Assembly (NCBI RefSeq): GCF_024171785.1
Contig: NZ_JAMTCK010000001.1
Location: 744,134-808,133 of the forward strand
Length of the DNA stretch: 64,000 nucleotides
Direction: 5' to 3'
From: Goodfellowiella coeruleoviolacea
GTDB taxonomy: Bacteria; Actinomycetota; Actinomycetes; Mycobacteriales; Pseudonocardiaceae
In this document: positions 45,738 to 54,837 of the stretch, one piece after another
Numbering within the stretch: position 1 is the stretch's first letter
Layout of the letters: each line of letters begins with the position of its first letter
Position numbers and translations under genes: made by a program
Notes under the pieces: model-generated
Told to the model about the DNA's origin: nothing
What the model saw: only the letters and a program-made list of their open reading frames with translations
Databases searched by the model: none

Positions 45738-48055
45738 CGCCGCACGGCCCGCGCACCCTGCGCACCCTGCTCACCCACCGTGTCACCGGTGTCATCGGCG
45801 CCATCCGCGTCCGCCACGCCGGGCACGTCGGCCACGTCGTCGACCCACTCCCCGACGTCGGTGGTGTCGCCGATGTCGCTGATGTCGCCGATGTCGTCGG
45901 CGTGGTCGCCGTCGTCGATGTCGATGTCGCCGATGTCCTCGATGTCACCGCTGACGTCGCCGTAGTCGCCGTCGTCGGCGGGCCCGCCGTCCTCGGGGGG
46001 CTCGGTCTCGTCGGGGTCCTCGGGGTAGTCGGGATCCGCCGGGTAGTCGGGGTCCTCGGGGTGGTCCGGGTCCTCCGGGTACTCCGGCTCCTCGTCCTGG
46101 CCGACCACCTGGTAGGGCCGCATCATCTCGTTGTCCTCGTGTTCGAGCAGGTGGCAGTGCCAGGTGAACAGGCCGGGCCGGTCGAAGGTGGCCTTGATCC
46201 TGGTGATCTCCTGGGTGTAGGCGATCACGGTGTCCTTGGGGCCGGTCTCCCAGACCTCCGGCGGACGGGTGTGGTCGCCCTCGTCGAAGAACGGCTTGCG
46301 GCCCAGCACCTCGAAACTCACCTGGTGCAGGTGGATCGGGTGGGCGTGGTCGGTGTAGTTGTGCAGCTCCCAGATCTCGGTGTCGCCCACCCGGGGGTTC
46401 TCGCTGACCGGGTGGTGCCAGTGCATCGGCACCGGCTCGCCGGCCTGGCCCACACCGCCCAGCACCGGCACCTTGGAGCCGTCCGGCAGCCTGGTCTCGC
46501 TCAGCGACAGCCGGCGCACCACGGTCGCCTCGCCGGGGCGCGGCGGGGTGGGCAGGTGGCCCAGCTTGTCCGGGGGCACGCTGGTGTCCTCGCTGACCAG
46601 GTCCACCACGTGGAAGCGCAGCACCTGGCCGCTCACGTTGGGGTCGGCGGGCGGGAAGTCCTTGCCCGGCAGGCCACCGCGGAACACCGTGTCCGGGCCC
46701 TCGTTGATCAGGTACAGGTTGGTTCCCGGGGCCAGCCCGGTGAAGTCCACGACCACATCGGCCCGTTCGGCCGGTCCCAGCAGCAGTTGGCGCAGCTTCA
46801 CCGGCGTCGGCAGGAAACCGCCGTCACCGCCGATCTGCCACAGCGGCAGCGCGGGGTTGGCCGGACGCGTGGCCAGCGGGTTGTCCGCCAGCTTCAGGAT
46901 CAGGGTTCGGCTGTTGCACCCGTTGAGCAGGCGGAACCGGTACCGGCGCGGCTCCACGTCCAGGTTGGGCCAGGTGTTGCCGTTCACCACCATGACCCGG
47001 CCGAAGTAGTGCGGAATCCACAGCGAGGTGCTGATCACCTCGCGGGTGCCGGTTCCGGACGTGGCTGGCTCCACAGTGGAGTGTTCGCCCTCGGTGTGCG
47101 GGCTCGGTCCGGTCGGGTACCGCAGCGAACCGTCCACGTTGAACGTCCGGTCCTGGATGAGCAGCGGGATCTCGTAGGACCGGCCCTGCCCGCCCTCGCC
47201 GGGCGCCGATCCGGGCAGCGCGTCGGCGAGGTCGTGGGCGCCACCGCGCAGCAGGTAGAACCCGGCCAGGCCGGCGTAGATGTTCACCCGCGTCATGCCC
47301 AGCGCGTGGTCGTGGTACCACAGGGTGCTCGCCGGCTGGTCGTTGTCGTAGAAGAACGACGCCGTGCCCGGTGTCCAGCGCACCCCGAACTCGTCGGCGT
47401 ACTGCTCGGCGAACTCCTCGTAGTAGGACCCGACCCGGGCGTAGCCGTCCGGGATGTCGTGCGCGTCCGGCAGGTACCACGCCTCGGCGTGGCCGTCCGA
47501 CTCCTCGCCGGCGCGCGCGCCGTGCAGGTGCGTGACCAGGGGCACCGGGCCGGTGTAGGGGCCGGGCTTGGTGGTGAACTGCGGCCGGCTGTCCCGGCCC
47601 TGCTCACCGCCGGGCGGGTTGGCCCAGTGCAGGGTCTGGTCCACCGGCAGCAGGTGGGGCAGGAAGTTCCCGCGCCGGTCCACCAGTCCGTTGACCCAGG
47701 TCACCTGGATCGGCCGGTCCACCCGCGCCTCGATGGTGCGGCCCGGGTAGCTGAACGTGTTCGACTGTCCTTCCGCGCCGTAGCACCACACCGTGGTCCT
47801 GGGCAGGCCGCGGGGAAGGACCTGCTGCTGGAACTGTCTGGCGCCGATCGTGTAGTAGTCGATCTCACTGTCCGGATAACCCGGGTCGGTCGGCATGACG
47901 GCGGGAACCACCAGCGGGGTCACGTACTTGGTGATGCGGCTCGGGTCCAGTTCCTCCTGTGCCGCGCGCACGACGACGCCGGCCACCGAGTCCGGGGCCG
48001 GGGCCACCACCGGGGCACCGGTCCGACCGGTCTTCTTGGGTAGGGTCCACCACAT
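45734..48055 (-). CDS. multicopper oxidase (CotA-like) with acidic repeat tail
   Basis: A 773-residue oxidase. Four copper-ligand segments are visible: VTHLHG, LWYHDHALG, HPIHLHQVSF and TWHCHLLEHEDNEMM, so type 1, 2 and 3 sites are complete. The general sequence (TLWYHDHALGMTRVNIYAGL) is that of CotA/bilirubin oxidase/phenoxazinone synthase types. There is no signal peptide. After the oxidase fold (about residue 650) comes a tail of about 115 residues made of DPD/YPEDPD repeats and then IGDI/DIGD-type repeats, very acidic. Start ATG 48055, preceded by GAGGAAAGG. It may oxidise phenolic or aminophenolic metabolites; substrate unknown. Confidence 0.9.
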   Translation of the reverse strand: MWWTLPKKTGRTGAPVVAPAPDSVAGVVVRAAQEELDPSRITKYVTPLVVPAVMPTDPGYPDSEIDYYTIGARQFQQQVLPRGLPRTTVWCYGAEGQSNTFSYPGRTIEARVDRPIQVTWVNGLVDRRGNFLPHLLPVDQTLHWANPPGGEQGRDSRPQFTTKPGPYTGPVPLVTHLHGARAGEESDGHAEAWYLPDAHDIPDGYARVGSYYEEFAEQYADEFGVRWTPGTASFFYDNDQPASTLWYHDHALGMTRVNIYAGLAGFYLLRGGAHDLADALPGSAPGEGGQGRSYEIPLLIQDRTFNVDGSLRYPTGPSPHTEGEHSTVEPATSGTGTREVISTSLWIPHYFGRVMVVNGNTWPNLDVEPRRYRFRLLNGCNSRTLILKLADNPLATRPANPALPLWQIGGDGGFLPTPVKLRQLLLGPAERADVVVDFTGLAPGTNLYLINEGPDTVFRGGLPGKDFPPADPNVSGQVLRFHVVDLVSEDTSVPPDKLGHLPTPPRPGEATVVRRLSLSETRLPDGSKVPVLGGVGQAGEPVPMHWHHPVSENPRVGDTEIWELHNYTDHAHPIHLHQVSFEVLGRKPFFDEGDHTRPPEVWETGPKDTVIAYTQEITRIKATFDRPGLFTWHCHLLEHEDNEMMRPYQVVGQDEEPEYPEDPDHPEDPDYPADPDYPEDPDETEPPEDGGPADDGDYGDVSGDIEDIGDIDIDDGDHADDIGDISDIGDTTDVGEWVDDVADVPGVADADGADDTGDTVGEQGAQGARAVRR

Positions 48056-48282
48056 CGGCTCGCCTTTCCTCAGCCGCCATGGGATCCACGGCGGGTGTTT
48101 CCCCTCGGGGTGCCGGGCTCGCTGCTGGTCGGGTGGCGGCCCGGCGTGTCTGGGCGGAGAAGACCAAATGGGGAAGCTGACCGGGGTTGCCCCGACGGTA
48201 GCCGCTGGCCACCGGGGCCACCACGCCACGTGCCCCTGACGGTTGTGCCCCTGACGGGTGACGGCGGCCGGGGCCGCCGCAC

Positions 48283-49779
48283 TCAGGTCACCCCGTGCAT
48301 GGAGCGGGTGATCAGCGGCGCGGACACCGCCAGCAGCACGCCAGCGCCGATCGCGAGCACGCCGAGCACGCTGAAGTAGGCCACCGCGGTCTGGTCGGTG
48401 TAGAACTTGACCACCTGCGCGCCGATGCCCAGCCCGGCCGCGTTGGACAGGAAGAACAGCCCCATGGTCTGCGCGGCGAAGGCCTTGGGCGCCAGCTTGG
48501 TGGTGACCGACAGCCCCACCGGCGAGAGCAGGAGTTCCCCGCAGGTCATCACCGCGAACACCGCGACCAGCCACAGTGGACTGACCGGGTCCTCGGGTCC
48601 GCCCGCCCGGCTGGCGGCCATGGCGACCACATAGGACAGACCGATGCCCACCAGACCACCGGCGAACTTGCGCGGCGTGCGGGGCTGGCGCTCGCCCAGC
48701 CGCAGCCACAGGGTGGCGAACAGCGGGGCCAGCACCAGGATGGCCACCGGGTTGACCGACTGGAACCACGACGCCGGGAACGCGAAGCCGAACAGCTCCA
48801 GCCGGACCCGGGTGTCGGCGTAGGCGGCGAGCACGGTGGCCTGCTGTTCGAACAGCATCCAGAACAGCACCGCCGCGGCGAACAGCGGGATGTAGGCGTG
48901 CAGCCGCTGGCGCTCCACCGCCGTGGTCTGGCGGCTGCGCGACATCACCACGAAGTAGATCACCGGCAGCACCACGGACAGCGCGCTGATCAGGTCCACC
49001 ACCCGGGCCGCGGTCAGCCAGCCGAGCAGCCACAGGCCGAGCAGCAGCACCACCGCGGCGGCGACGACCAGGCCGGCCCGGCCCACCACCCGGCCCCGGT
49101 GCTCCGCCGGCAGCGGGTTGGGCGGCACAGTGGCCGCGCCGCCGAGGCGCCGCCGGCCGGCCACGTACTGCACCAGGCCCAGTGCCATGCCCACGGCGGC
49201 GGCGCCGAAACCGAGGTGCCAGTTCACCTCCTGGCCGAGGTAGCCGCACACCAGCGGGGCGAACAGCGCGCCGAGGTTGATGCCCATGTAGAAGATGGAG
49301 AATCCGGCGTCGCGGCGGGTGTCGTGCTCGTGGTAGAGGGTGCCGAGCACCGCGGAGACGTTCGGCTTGAGCAGTCCGGTGCCCAGCACGAGCAGGACCA
49401 GTCCGAGGTAGACACCGGCGAGCCCGATCGGCAGCGCGAGGCTGATGTGGCCGAACATGATCAGCACCCCGCCGCAGAGCACCGCGCGCTGGCCGCCGAG
49501 CACCCGGTCGGCCAGCCAACCACCGGCCACGCCGGACATGTAGACGGCCGAGCCGTACACGGCCACCAGGGACAGCGCCTCCCCTTGCGGCACCCCCAGG
49601 CCGCCCTCGCCGGGCGGGTAGTAGAGGTAGTACGCGAGGATCGCCCGCATCCCGTAGTAGGAGAAGCGTTCCCACATCTCGGTGAAGAACAATGTGGACA
49701 GTCCCCTGGGCTGCGCCGGGACCGCCGACTCCGGCGTGGCCGGCCCGGTACCCGTGGCGTCGCCGTTCACCCCGTTCAC
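48283..49779 (-). CDS. POT-family oligopeptide:proton symporter
   Basis: A 498-residue transporter of the proton-dependent oligopeptide family with about 14 helices. The signature FFTEMWERFSYYGMRAIL and the second motif GFSIFYMGINLGALFAPLVCG identify it as DtpT-like, importing di- and tripeptides. Several GTG starts are possible; the one at 49779 follows AAAGG by 8 nt. It lies 227 bp upstream of the multicopper oxidase on the same strand. Together with the tripeptidyl peptidase about 12 kb away it could serve peptide scavenging, though no shared regulation is seen. Confidence 0.9.
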   Translation of the reverse strand: MNGVNGDATGTGPATPESAVPAQPRGLSTLFFTEMWERFSYYGMRAILAYYLYYPPGEGGLGVPQGEALSLVAVYGSAVYMSGVAGGWLADRVLGGQRAVLCGGVLIMFGHISLALPIGLAGVYLGLVLLVLGTGLLKPNVSAVLGTLYHEHDTRRDAGFSIFYMGINLGALFAPLVCGYLGQEVNWHLGFGAAAVGMALGLVQYVAGRRRLGGAATVPPNPLPAEHRGRVVGRAGLVVAAAVVLLLGLWLLGWLTAARVVDLISALSVVLPVIYFVVMSRSRQTTAVERQRLHAYIPLFAAAVLFWMLFEQQATVLAAYADTRVRLELFGFAFPASWFQSVNPVAILVLAPLFATLWLRLGERQPRTPRKFAGGLVGIGLSYVVAMAASRAGGPEDPVSPLWLVAVFAVMTCGELLLSPVGLSVTTKLAPKAFAAQTMGLFFLSNAAGLGIGAQVVKFYTDQTAVAYFSVLGVLAIGAGVLLAVSAPLITRSMHGVT

Positions 49780-49930
49780 CCACACCGCCTTTCCCGCGCC
49801 CCGGCGGCCCAGCGCCGGGCGGCGACCGGGTGCTCGGCCGCCGTGGTCAACCATCCGGTGTGGACCGGGCCGAACGCTGGACGACCTGCCAGTGGTGGTG
49901 GCGAGTCACCCGGTTCAGTGGTGGACTGGG

Positions 49931-50497
49931 GTGGTGGATCTTCTTGAGGCACACGGGCGGGCACTGGCCGAGTTCGACGCGCGGGTCCGCCAGGTCCGCC
50001 CCGACCAGTGGGAGCAGGCCACCCCGTGCACCGAGTGGAGCGTGCGCGACCTGGTGGGGCACCTGGTCTACGAGCAGCTGTGGGTGCCCGCGCTGCTGGC
50101 CGGGCAGACCACCGCCGAGGTGGGCGACCGCTACGAGGGCGACCAGTTGGGCGCGGACCCGGTGGACGCGTGGGACCGGGCCGCCGCGGCGGCGCGCGCG
50201 GCCTGGACCGAACCGGGGGTGCTGGAGCGGCGGGTGCACCTGAGCTACGGCCGGGTGCCGGCCGAGCAGTACGGCTGGGAGATGACCACTGACCTGACCG
50301 TGCACGCCTGGGACCTGGCCAGGGCGGTCGGTGCGGACGAGCGCCTGGACCCCGACCTGGCCGCGGCCGTGCTGAGCCGGACCGAGCCGCAGGTCGAGGC
50401 GTGGCGCTCGGCCGGCATCTTCGGCCCGCGCGTGCCGGTTCCCGCTGAGGCGCCCGCCCAGGACCGGCTGCTGGGGCTGCTGGGACGCCAGCCCTGA
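49931..50497 (+). CDS. TIGR03086-type DinB-like protein
   Basis: A 188-residue protein of the mycothiol-dependent maleylpyruvate isomerase-like/DinB superfamily. Supporting features are TPCTEWSVRDLVGHLVYEQL, the helix pair with a potential metal-binding His, and MTTDLTVHAWDLARAVG with a second His. Members are metal-binding four-helix bundle enzymes, some using mycothiol; for most, including this subfamily, the reaction is not known. The start among several adjacent GTG codons (49931, 49934) is uncertain. Divergent from the POT gene. Confidence 0.8.
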   Translation: MVDLLEAHGRALAEFDARVRQVRPDQWEQATPCTEWSVRDLVGHLVYEQLWVPALLAGQTTAEVGDRYEGDQLGADPVDAWDRAAAAARAAWTEPGVLERRVHLSYGRVPAEQYGWEMTTDLTVHAWDLARAVGADERLDPDLAAAVLSRTEPQVEAWRSAGIFGPRVPVPAEAPAQDRLLGLLGRQP

Positions 50498-50505
50498 GGC
50501 GTGTT

Positions 50506-51744
50506 TTAGAAGCCTTCCGCCCGGGCGGTGGTGGCGGTGCGGGCCCGGGCCGGCGCGGGGCCGACCAGGCCCGCGAGCAGCGCGGCGACGGCGAGGCCCG
50601 CGGTGCTCCACAGCAGCGGCACGACACCAGCGCCCTCGACAGCCAGGCCACCCGCGAAGGCACCCAGCGCGATCGAGGCGGTGAACACACCGACGTAGAG
50701 ACCGGTGATGTGCTCGACCCGGTCCGGGGCGGCCGCGGTCATCCACAGCTGCGCCGCGACGGACACCCCGCCGTAGGCCACCCCCCACAGCGCGATCGCC
50801 AGGCCCGCGGCCAACGCCCGCGCGCCGAACAGCGCCAGCACCGCGACCGCGACCGCGATCCCCGCCGCCAGGAGCAGGACCGTGACCCGGGGGCGGCGAC
50901 CCGCGGCGGCACCGGCGATGAAGTTCCCGGCCAGCCCGAACGCGCCGTAGAGCAGCAACAGCAGCGCGATCGCGTTCGCCGACAGGCCGGCCTGGCTCTC
51001 CAGCACCGGGCGGACGTAGGTGTAGGCGGCGAAGTGCGCGGTGACCAGCAGCACCACCACGGTCAGGCCGGTGATGACCGCCGGGCGCGCCAGCGAGCGC
51101 CGCTGCCCGACCGCCGCGTCGCCGGTCGCGCCGGCCGGGCGGCGCAGCCTGGGCAGCGCGAGTAGCAACCCGGCGGCGAGGATCAGCGCGAGCGCGGTCA
51201 ACGCACCGAAGGCGGCCCGCCAGCCGACGGCGTTGCCGACGAGGGTGCCCGCCGGCACGCCGAGCACCGAGGCCGAGGCGACCCCGCTGACGGCGAAGGA
51301 GACGGCCAGTGCGGTGTCGCGCGGGGCGACCAGCCGCGTCGCCACCGCCGAGGCCATGCCCCAGACCGCGCCCATCCCGACGCCGAGGACGATCCGGGCT
51401 ACCACGAGCGTGCCGAACCCACCGGCGATCACCGTCAGGCCGTTGCCGACGGCGAGCACCCCCATCGCCACGGCGAGCACGACCCGGCGGTCCAGGTCGC
51501 CCAGCAGCCTGGGCACGATCAGGGCGGTCACCGCCGAGACCAGTCCGGTGACCGTCAGGCTGGCGCCCGCCGCGCCCGAGGAGATGCCCAGCCCGTCGGC
51601 CAGCGGCGTGAGCAGCCCGACCGGCAGCATCTCCGAGGTCACCACCAGGAACGTGCTCAGCGTGAGCACGCCGACGGCGACCCACTGCGACGGTGCGCTC
51701 CGGTCCGCACCAACGGCTTTCAACAACGGCACAGCAGAACCCAT
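50506..51744 (-). CDS. MFS transporter (sugar/drug exporter type)
   Basis: A 412-residue MFS protein with 12 predicted helices. SEMLPVGLLTPLADGLGIS and RIVLGVGMGAVWGMASAVATRL are typical of the AraJ/YdhP-like exporters (MFS_1, DHA1). Start ATG 51744. It is divergent from a LysR regulator with only 76 bp between, the usual arrangement for an exporter controlled by its neighbour. Substrate unknown. Confidence 0.85.
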   Translation of the reverse strand: MGSAVPLLKAVGADRSAPSQWVAVGVLTLSTFLVVTSEMLPVGLLTPLADGLGISSGAAGASLTVTGLVSAVTALIVPRLLGDLDRRVVLAVAMGVLAVGNGLTVIAGGFGTLVVARIVLGVGMGAVWGMASAVATRLVAPRDTALAVSFAVSGVASASVLGVPAGTLVGNAVGWRAAFGALTALALILAAGLLLALPRLRRPAGATGDAAVGQRRSLARPAVITGLTVVVLLVTAHFAAYTYVRPVLESQAGLSANAIALLLLLYGAFGLAGNFIAGAAAGRRPRVTVLLLAAGIAVAVAVLALFGARALAAGLAIALWGVAYGGVSVAAQLWMTAAAPDRVEHITGLYVGVFTASIALGAFAGGLAVEGAGVVPLLWSTAGLAVAALLAGLVGPAPARARTATTARAEGF

Positions 51745-51820
51745 GCCCGTCAGTCCACCCTGTCCACCCGGGCGGAACAACGCCGATCGGCGCATCGATC
51801 GATCAGCTAGGCTCATCGAT
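51745..51820. promoter_or_regulatory. divergent MFS/LysR control region
   Basis: A 76-bp region with the palindrome ATCGATCGAT (51794-51803) and TAGGCT (51808-51813), a -10 box 7 nt before the LysR ATG. The palindrome is a candidate LysR binding site overlapping the lysR promoter. Confidence 0.5.
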
Positions 51821-52819
51821 ATGCCTGCTGGGTCCGCCACCGTGCACCAGGCCCACGTCCAACAGATCGAGTGCCTGCTCACCCTCGCCGAGGAACTGCA
51901 CTTCGGTCGCACGGCCGAGCGCCTTGGCTGCTCGCAGTCCCGGGTCAGCCAGCTCGTCGCGACACTGGAGCGCCGGGTGGGGGCGCGGCTGGTCGAGCGC
52001 ACCAGTCGCAGGGTGTCGCTGACCCGCGTCGGGGCCCAGTTCGTCAAGGACGTCAGGCCCGCCTACCGGGCGCTGGTGCGCACGTTCGCCCGCGCCCGCG
52101 AACGCGCCGTGCTCGGTGCCCTGGAAGAACTGCGCGTCGGGTTCACCGGCATGGTCTACGAGGAGATCACCGCCACCTTCCGCGCCCTGCGCGACCAGTG
52201 CGGCGTCACCGTGCTCACCCACGAACTCCCGCTCGGCTCGCCCTTCACCGCCGTGCTGGAGGGTGAGGTGGACGCGGCGATCGCGGAACTGCCCGTGCAC
52301 GAGCCCGAGCTGACCGTCGGGTTCCGGTTCCCGCCCCAGGACCAGCTGGTCGTCCTCGGCGTCGACCACCCACTCGCCGACCGCGAGGCCCTCGACCTGG
52401 AGGACCTCGCGGAACTCGACCTGCTGCACCGCTCCGGCGACGCCCCGGGCTACTGGATGAGCGCCCGCACCCCGCCAGCCACCCCCGCGGGCGCGCCGAT
52501 CCGCTCGACCACCGGGATCACCACCATCCAGCAGGGCATCGCCCTGGCCGCCTCCGGCCGAGGCGCCATGCTCGTCTGCCGCCCCCTCGCGGACCACCAC
52601 ACCCGCGGCGACCTGCGCTTCCTCCCCGTTCGCGGCCTGGAGAACACCAGCCAGCTCGGCCTCGTCTGGCGCACCGACCGCACCAGTCCGGCCCTCACCG
52701 CACTGGCCGGGCTGCTCGACCGAGCAAGGCCGGTGCAAAGCCGGCACCGCGCGGCGGACGGCGGTCCAGGCGGTGGCCCACCACCCCCAGCCCGGCCAGC
52801 GCGGGAGCGGTCGGCGTGA
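51821..52819 (+). CDS. LysR-family transcriptional regulator
   Basis: A 332-residue regulator with an N-terminal winged helix (LTLAEELHFGRTAERLGCSQSRVS at about 20-43, starting ELHFGRTAERL) and a substrate-binding domain from about residue 98 (LRVGFTGMVYEEI). The C-terminal 30 residues are Pro/Gly/Arg-rich and look non-conserved. ATG 51821 follows a -10 box by 7 nt, so the transcript is leaderless. It probably controls the divergent MFS exporter and itself. The effector is unknown. Confidence 0.88.
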   Translation: MPAGSATVHQAHVQQIECLLTLAEELHFGRTAERLGCSQSRVSQLVATLERRVGARLVERTSRRVSLTRVGAQFVKDVRPAYRALVRTFARARERAVLGALEELRVGFTGMVYEEITATFRALRDQCGVTVLTHELPLGSPFTAVLEGEVDAAIAELPVHEPELTVGFRFPPQDQLVVLGVDHPLADREALDLEDLAELDLLHRSGDAPGYWMSARTPPATPAGAPIRSTTGITTIQQGIALAASGRGAMLVCRPLADHHTRGDLRFLPVRGLENTSQLGLVWRTDRTSPALTALAGLLDRARPVQSRHRAADGGPGGGPPPPARPARERSA

Positions 52820-52891
52820 GCGGCTGGCCGGGGCCGCGGTCCACCTGGCGCGGCCACTGGCCCCGCACTGGCCCGCGCCAGGATCAGCGGC

Positions 52892-54130
52892 TCACTCGGG
52901 CACGGCAACGCACTCCGGCGAGCGGGCCGCCTCTCGGCGGGCCAGCACCTGCCTGGCCAGCGCGGCGCTGGCGGCCAGCACGACCACCACGAGGCCGTAG
53001 ACCTCGACCGTGACCCGCAGGCCGGCCAGGTTGCTGGCCAGTCCGGCCGCCACCGCGGGCACGCTGAAGGCCAGGTAGGAGATCACGTAGGCGACGGCGA
53101 GGAGTTCACCGCGCTCGTGCGGCGCGGCGATCCGCGCGAACGTTCCGAAGCAGGCCAGCGCCGACATGCCGAACCCCACGCCGGCGACCACCGTGCCGGC
53201 CGCGGCCAGCACGGCCATCCCGCCCGCGGCGGCCACCAGGGTGATCAGGGTGCCGGCGGCGAGCAGCAGCGCGGCCGGCGCGAGCAGCCGCTCGGCCGGG
53301 CGGCGCCGGGCCAGGAACGAGGCCACCGCCCCGGTCGCGCACAGCAGGCTCACCACGATCCCGCCGACCAGGTGGCTGTGCAGGCCGAACAGCTCGGCCG
53401 CGACCGACGGGCCCAGGGACAGGTACAGCCCGCCCAGCGCCCAGGACGCCAACAGCACCGGCACCACGACCATGACCTGGGCGCGCAGCCGGGGCGGGAT
53501 GCCGACCCTGGGGCGCAGCGAGGCGAGCGCGCCGGGGCGGCGGGCCGAGGACTCCCGCAGCGCGAGCACCACGACACCGGACAGCACCATGCCGGCGAGC
53601 AGCACCACGTAGACCAGGCGGGTGGGCGCCGGCGCGTACTCGACGAGCGCGCCGCAGCCCAGCGAGCCCAGCGCCAGGCCCACGGTCGGCGTGATCCCGT
53701 TGACCAGGCCGGCCAGCCCGGGCTTGTGCGGCGGGTTCAGGTCCACCAGGGTGGCGCCGAGGGCGGTGATGGCCGCGCCCGTGGCCACTCCCTGGAGGAA
53801 CCGCGCCACGCCGAGCACCGTGACGTCGCCCGCCGTGAGGAAGAGCACGAGCGAGACCGACTCCAGCAGGATGGCCGCGCCGAGCACCGGGCGGCGGCCC
53901 ACGTGGTCGGACAGCGCACCGACCACCAGCAGCGAGCCGAGCAGCCCGACCACGTAGATGGCGAAGACCACGGTCAGCACGGTCGCGGAGAAACCCCACT
54001 GCTGCTGGTAGACGACGTAGAGCGGGGACGGCGCGCTGGACGCGGCCATGAAGAGCACCGAGATCGCCGCGACCGCGGCGAACGCCCGGACCGATCGCGT
54101 TCGGCCAGGCACGACTGCTGCCAGGGACAC
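52892..54130 (-). CDS. MFS transporter
   Basis: A 412-residue MFS protein with 12 helices; the motif GALSDHVGRRPVL between helices 2 and 3 and ARFLQGVATGAA are clear. It resembles DHA1-type exporters (YbhI/EmrD-like). GTG 54130 is preceded by AAAAGGAGG with a 4-nt gap. The divergent TetR gene and two palindromic operators between them indicate a locally repressed exporter, probably for a toxic compound. Confidence 0.87.
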   Translation of the reverse strand: MSLAAVVPGRTRSVRAFAAVAAISVLFMAASSAPSPLYVVYQQQWGFSATVLTVVFAIYVVGLLGSLLVVGALSDHVGRRPVLGAAILLESVSLVLFLTAGDVTVLGVARFLQGVATGAAITALGATLVDLNPPHKPGLAGLVNGITPTVGLALGSLGCGALVEYAPAPTRLVYVVLLAGMVLSGVVVLALRESSARRPGALASLRPRVGIPPRLRAQVMVVVPVLLASWALGGLYLSLGPSVAAELFGLHSHLVGGIVVSLLCATGAVASFLARRRPAERLLAPAALLLAAGTLITLVAAAGGMAVLAAAGTVVAGVGFGMSALACFGTFARIAAPHERGELLAVAYVISYLAFSVPAVAAGLASNLAGLRVTVEVYGLVVVVLAASAALARQVLARREAARSPECVAVPE

Positions 54131-54143
54131 TGGCCCTCCTTTT

Positions 54144-54197
54144 CGCAGTGATCTGTGCGTTAAGCGCCACGCTAGCACAAGCGCAGCGATCACTGCG
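54144..54197. promoter_or_regulatory. two 16-bp palindromic operators (TetR type)
   Basis: CGCAGTGATCTGTGCG (54144-54159) and CGCAGCGATCACTGCG (54182-54197), both centred on GATC, centres 38 bp apart, each followed by TTA(A)GCGC. They lie between the MFS start (54130) and the tetR start (54235), one close to each gene. Confidence 0.7.
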
Positions 54198-54234
54198 TTA
54201 GCGCGTCGGGGTGGGCCGGTGCCACAATGGGCGC

Positions 54235-54813
54235 GTGTCGGTGAGCAACACGACGAGAACCGCGGGCGTCGGCCAGAGCCGCCCCGGCGGGCGGTCGGCA
54301 CGCATCCGCGCCGCCGTGCACCGGGCGGTCCAGGAGCTGTTGGCCGAGTGCACGGTGGAGTCGTTGACCATCCCGATGGTGGCCGACCGCGCCGGGGTGC
54401 ACGCGACCACGATCTACCGCCGGTGGCGCTCGATCGGCGAACTGCTCGCCTCCGTCGCCGGCCACCGGTTCAGCGGTGAGGTCGTCGTGCCGGACACCGG
54501 CAGCCTGCGCGGCGACCTCGAACAGTGGGCCGCCGACGTCGCCACCGACCTGGCCGACCCGGACGTGCTCGCGCTCATGCGCGCCGCCGTCGGCGCCAGC
54601 GGCCCCGAGCACGGCGCCAACGTGTGCGTGGCGGACCGGCGCGCCCAACTGGCCGCGATGATCGAGCGGGAACGCTCCCGAGGCGGTGACCCGCCCGAGG
54701 TCAGCCTGGTGGAGGACGCCCTGCTCGGCCCGCTGTACTACCGCGCGACCTTCACCGAGCGGCCCGGTGATCCGGAGTGGGCCCGCGACCTGGTCGCGCG
54801 CGTGCTGGGCTGA
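54235..54813 (+). CDS. TetR-family repressor
   Basis: A 192-residue regulator with a TetR helix-turn-helix: IRAAVHRAVQELLAECTVESLT, IPMVADRAGVHATTIYRRW. The C-terminal ligand domain is of the TetR_C_11-like type. GTG 54235 follows CACAAT, a possible -10 box, by 6 nt with no ribosome binding site. It most likely represses the divergent MFS exporter and itself through the paired palindromes. Confidence 0.88.
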   Translation: MSVSNTTRTAGVGQSRPGGRSARIRAAVHRAVQELLAECTVESLTIPMVADRAGVHATTIYRRWRSIGELLASVAGHRFSGEVVVPDTGSLRGDLEQWAADVATDLADPDVLALMRAAVGASGPEHGANVCVADRRAQLAAMIERERSRGGDPPEVSLVEDALLGPLYYRATFTERPGDPEWARDLVARVLG

Positions 54814-54837
54814 GCCGTCCGCGCCGGCCGCCGCCGC

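Noticed and set aside
45734-49783. Single open frame of 1349 codons that would fuse the multicopper oxidase to an upstream domain
   Set aside because: The part above 48055 is an off-frame shadow of the POT transporter; the oxidase has its own ATG and ribosome binding site.
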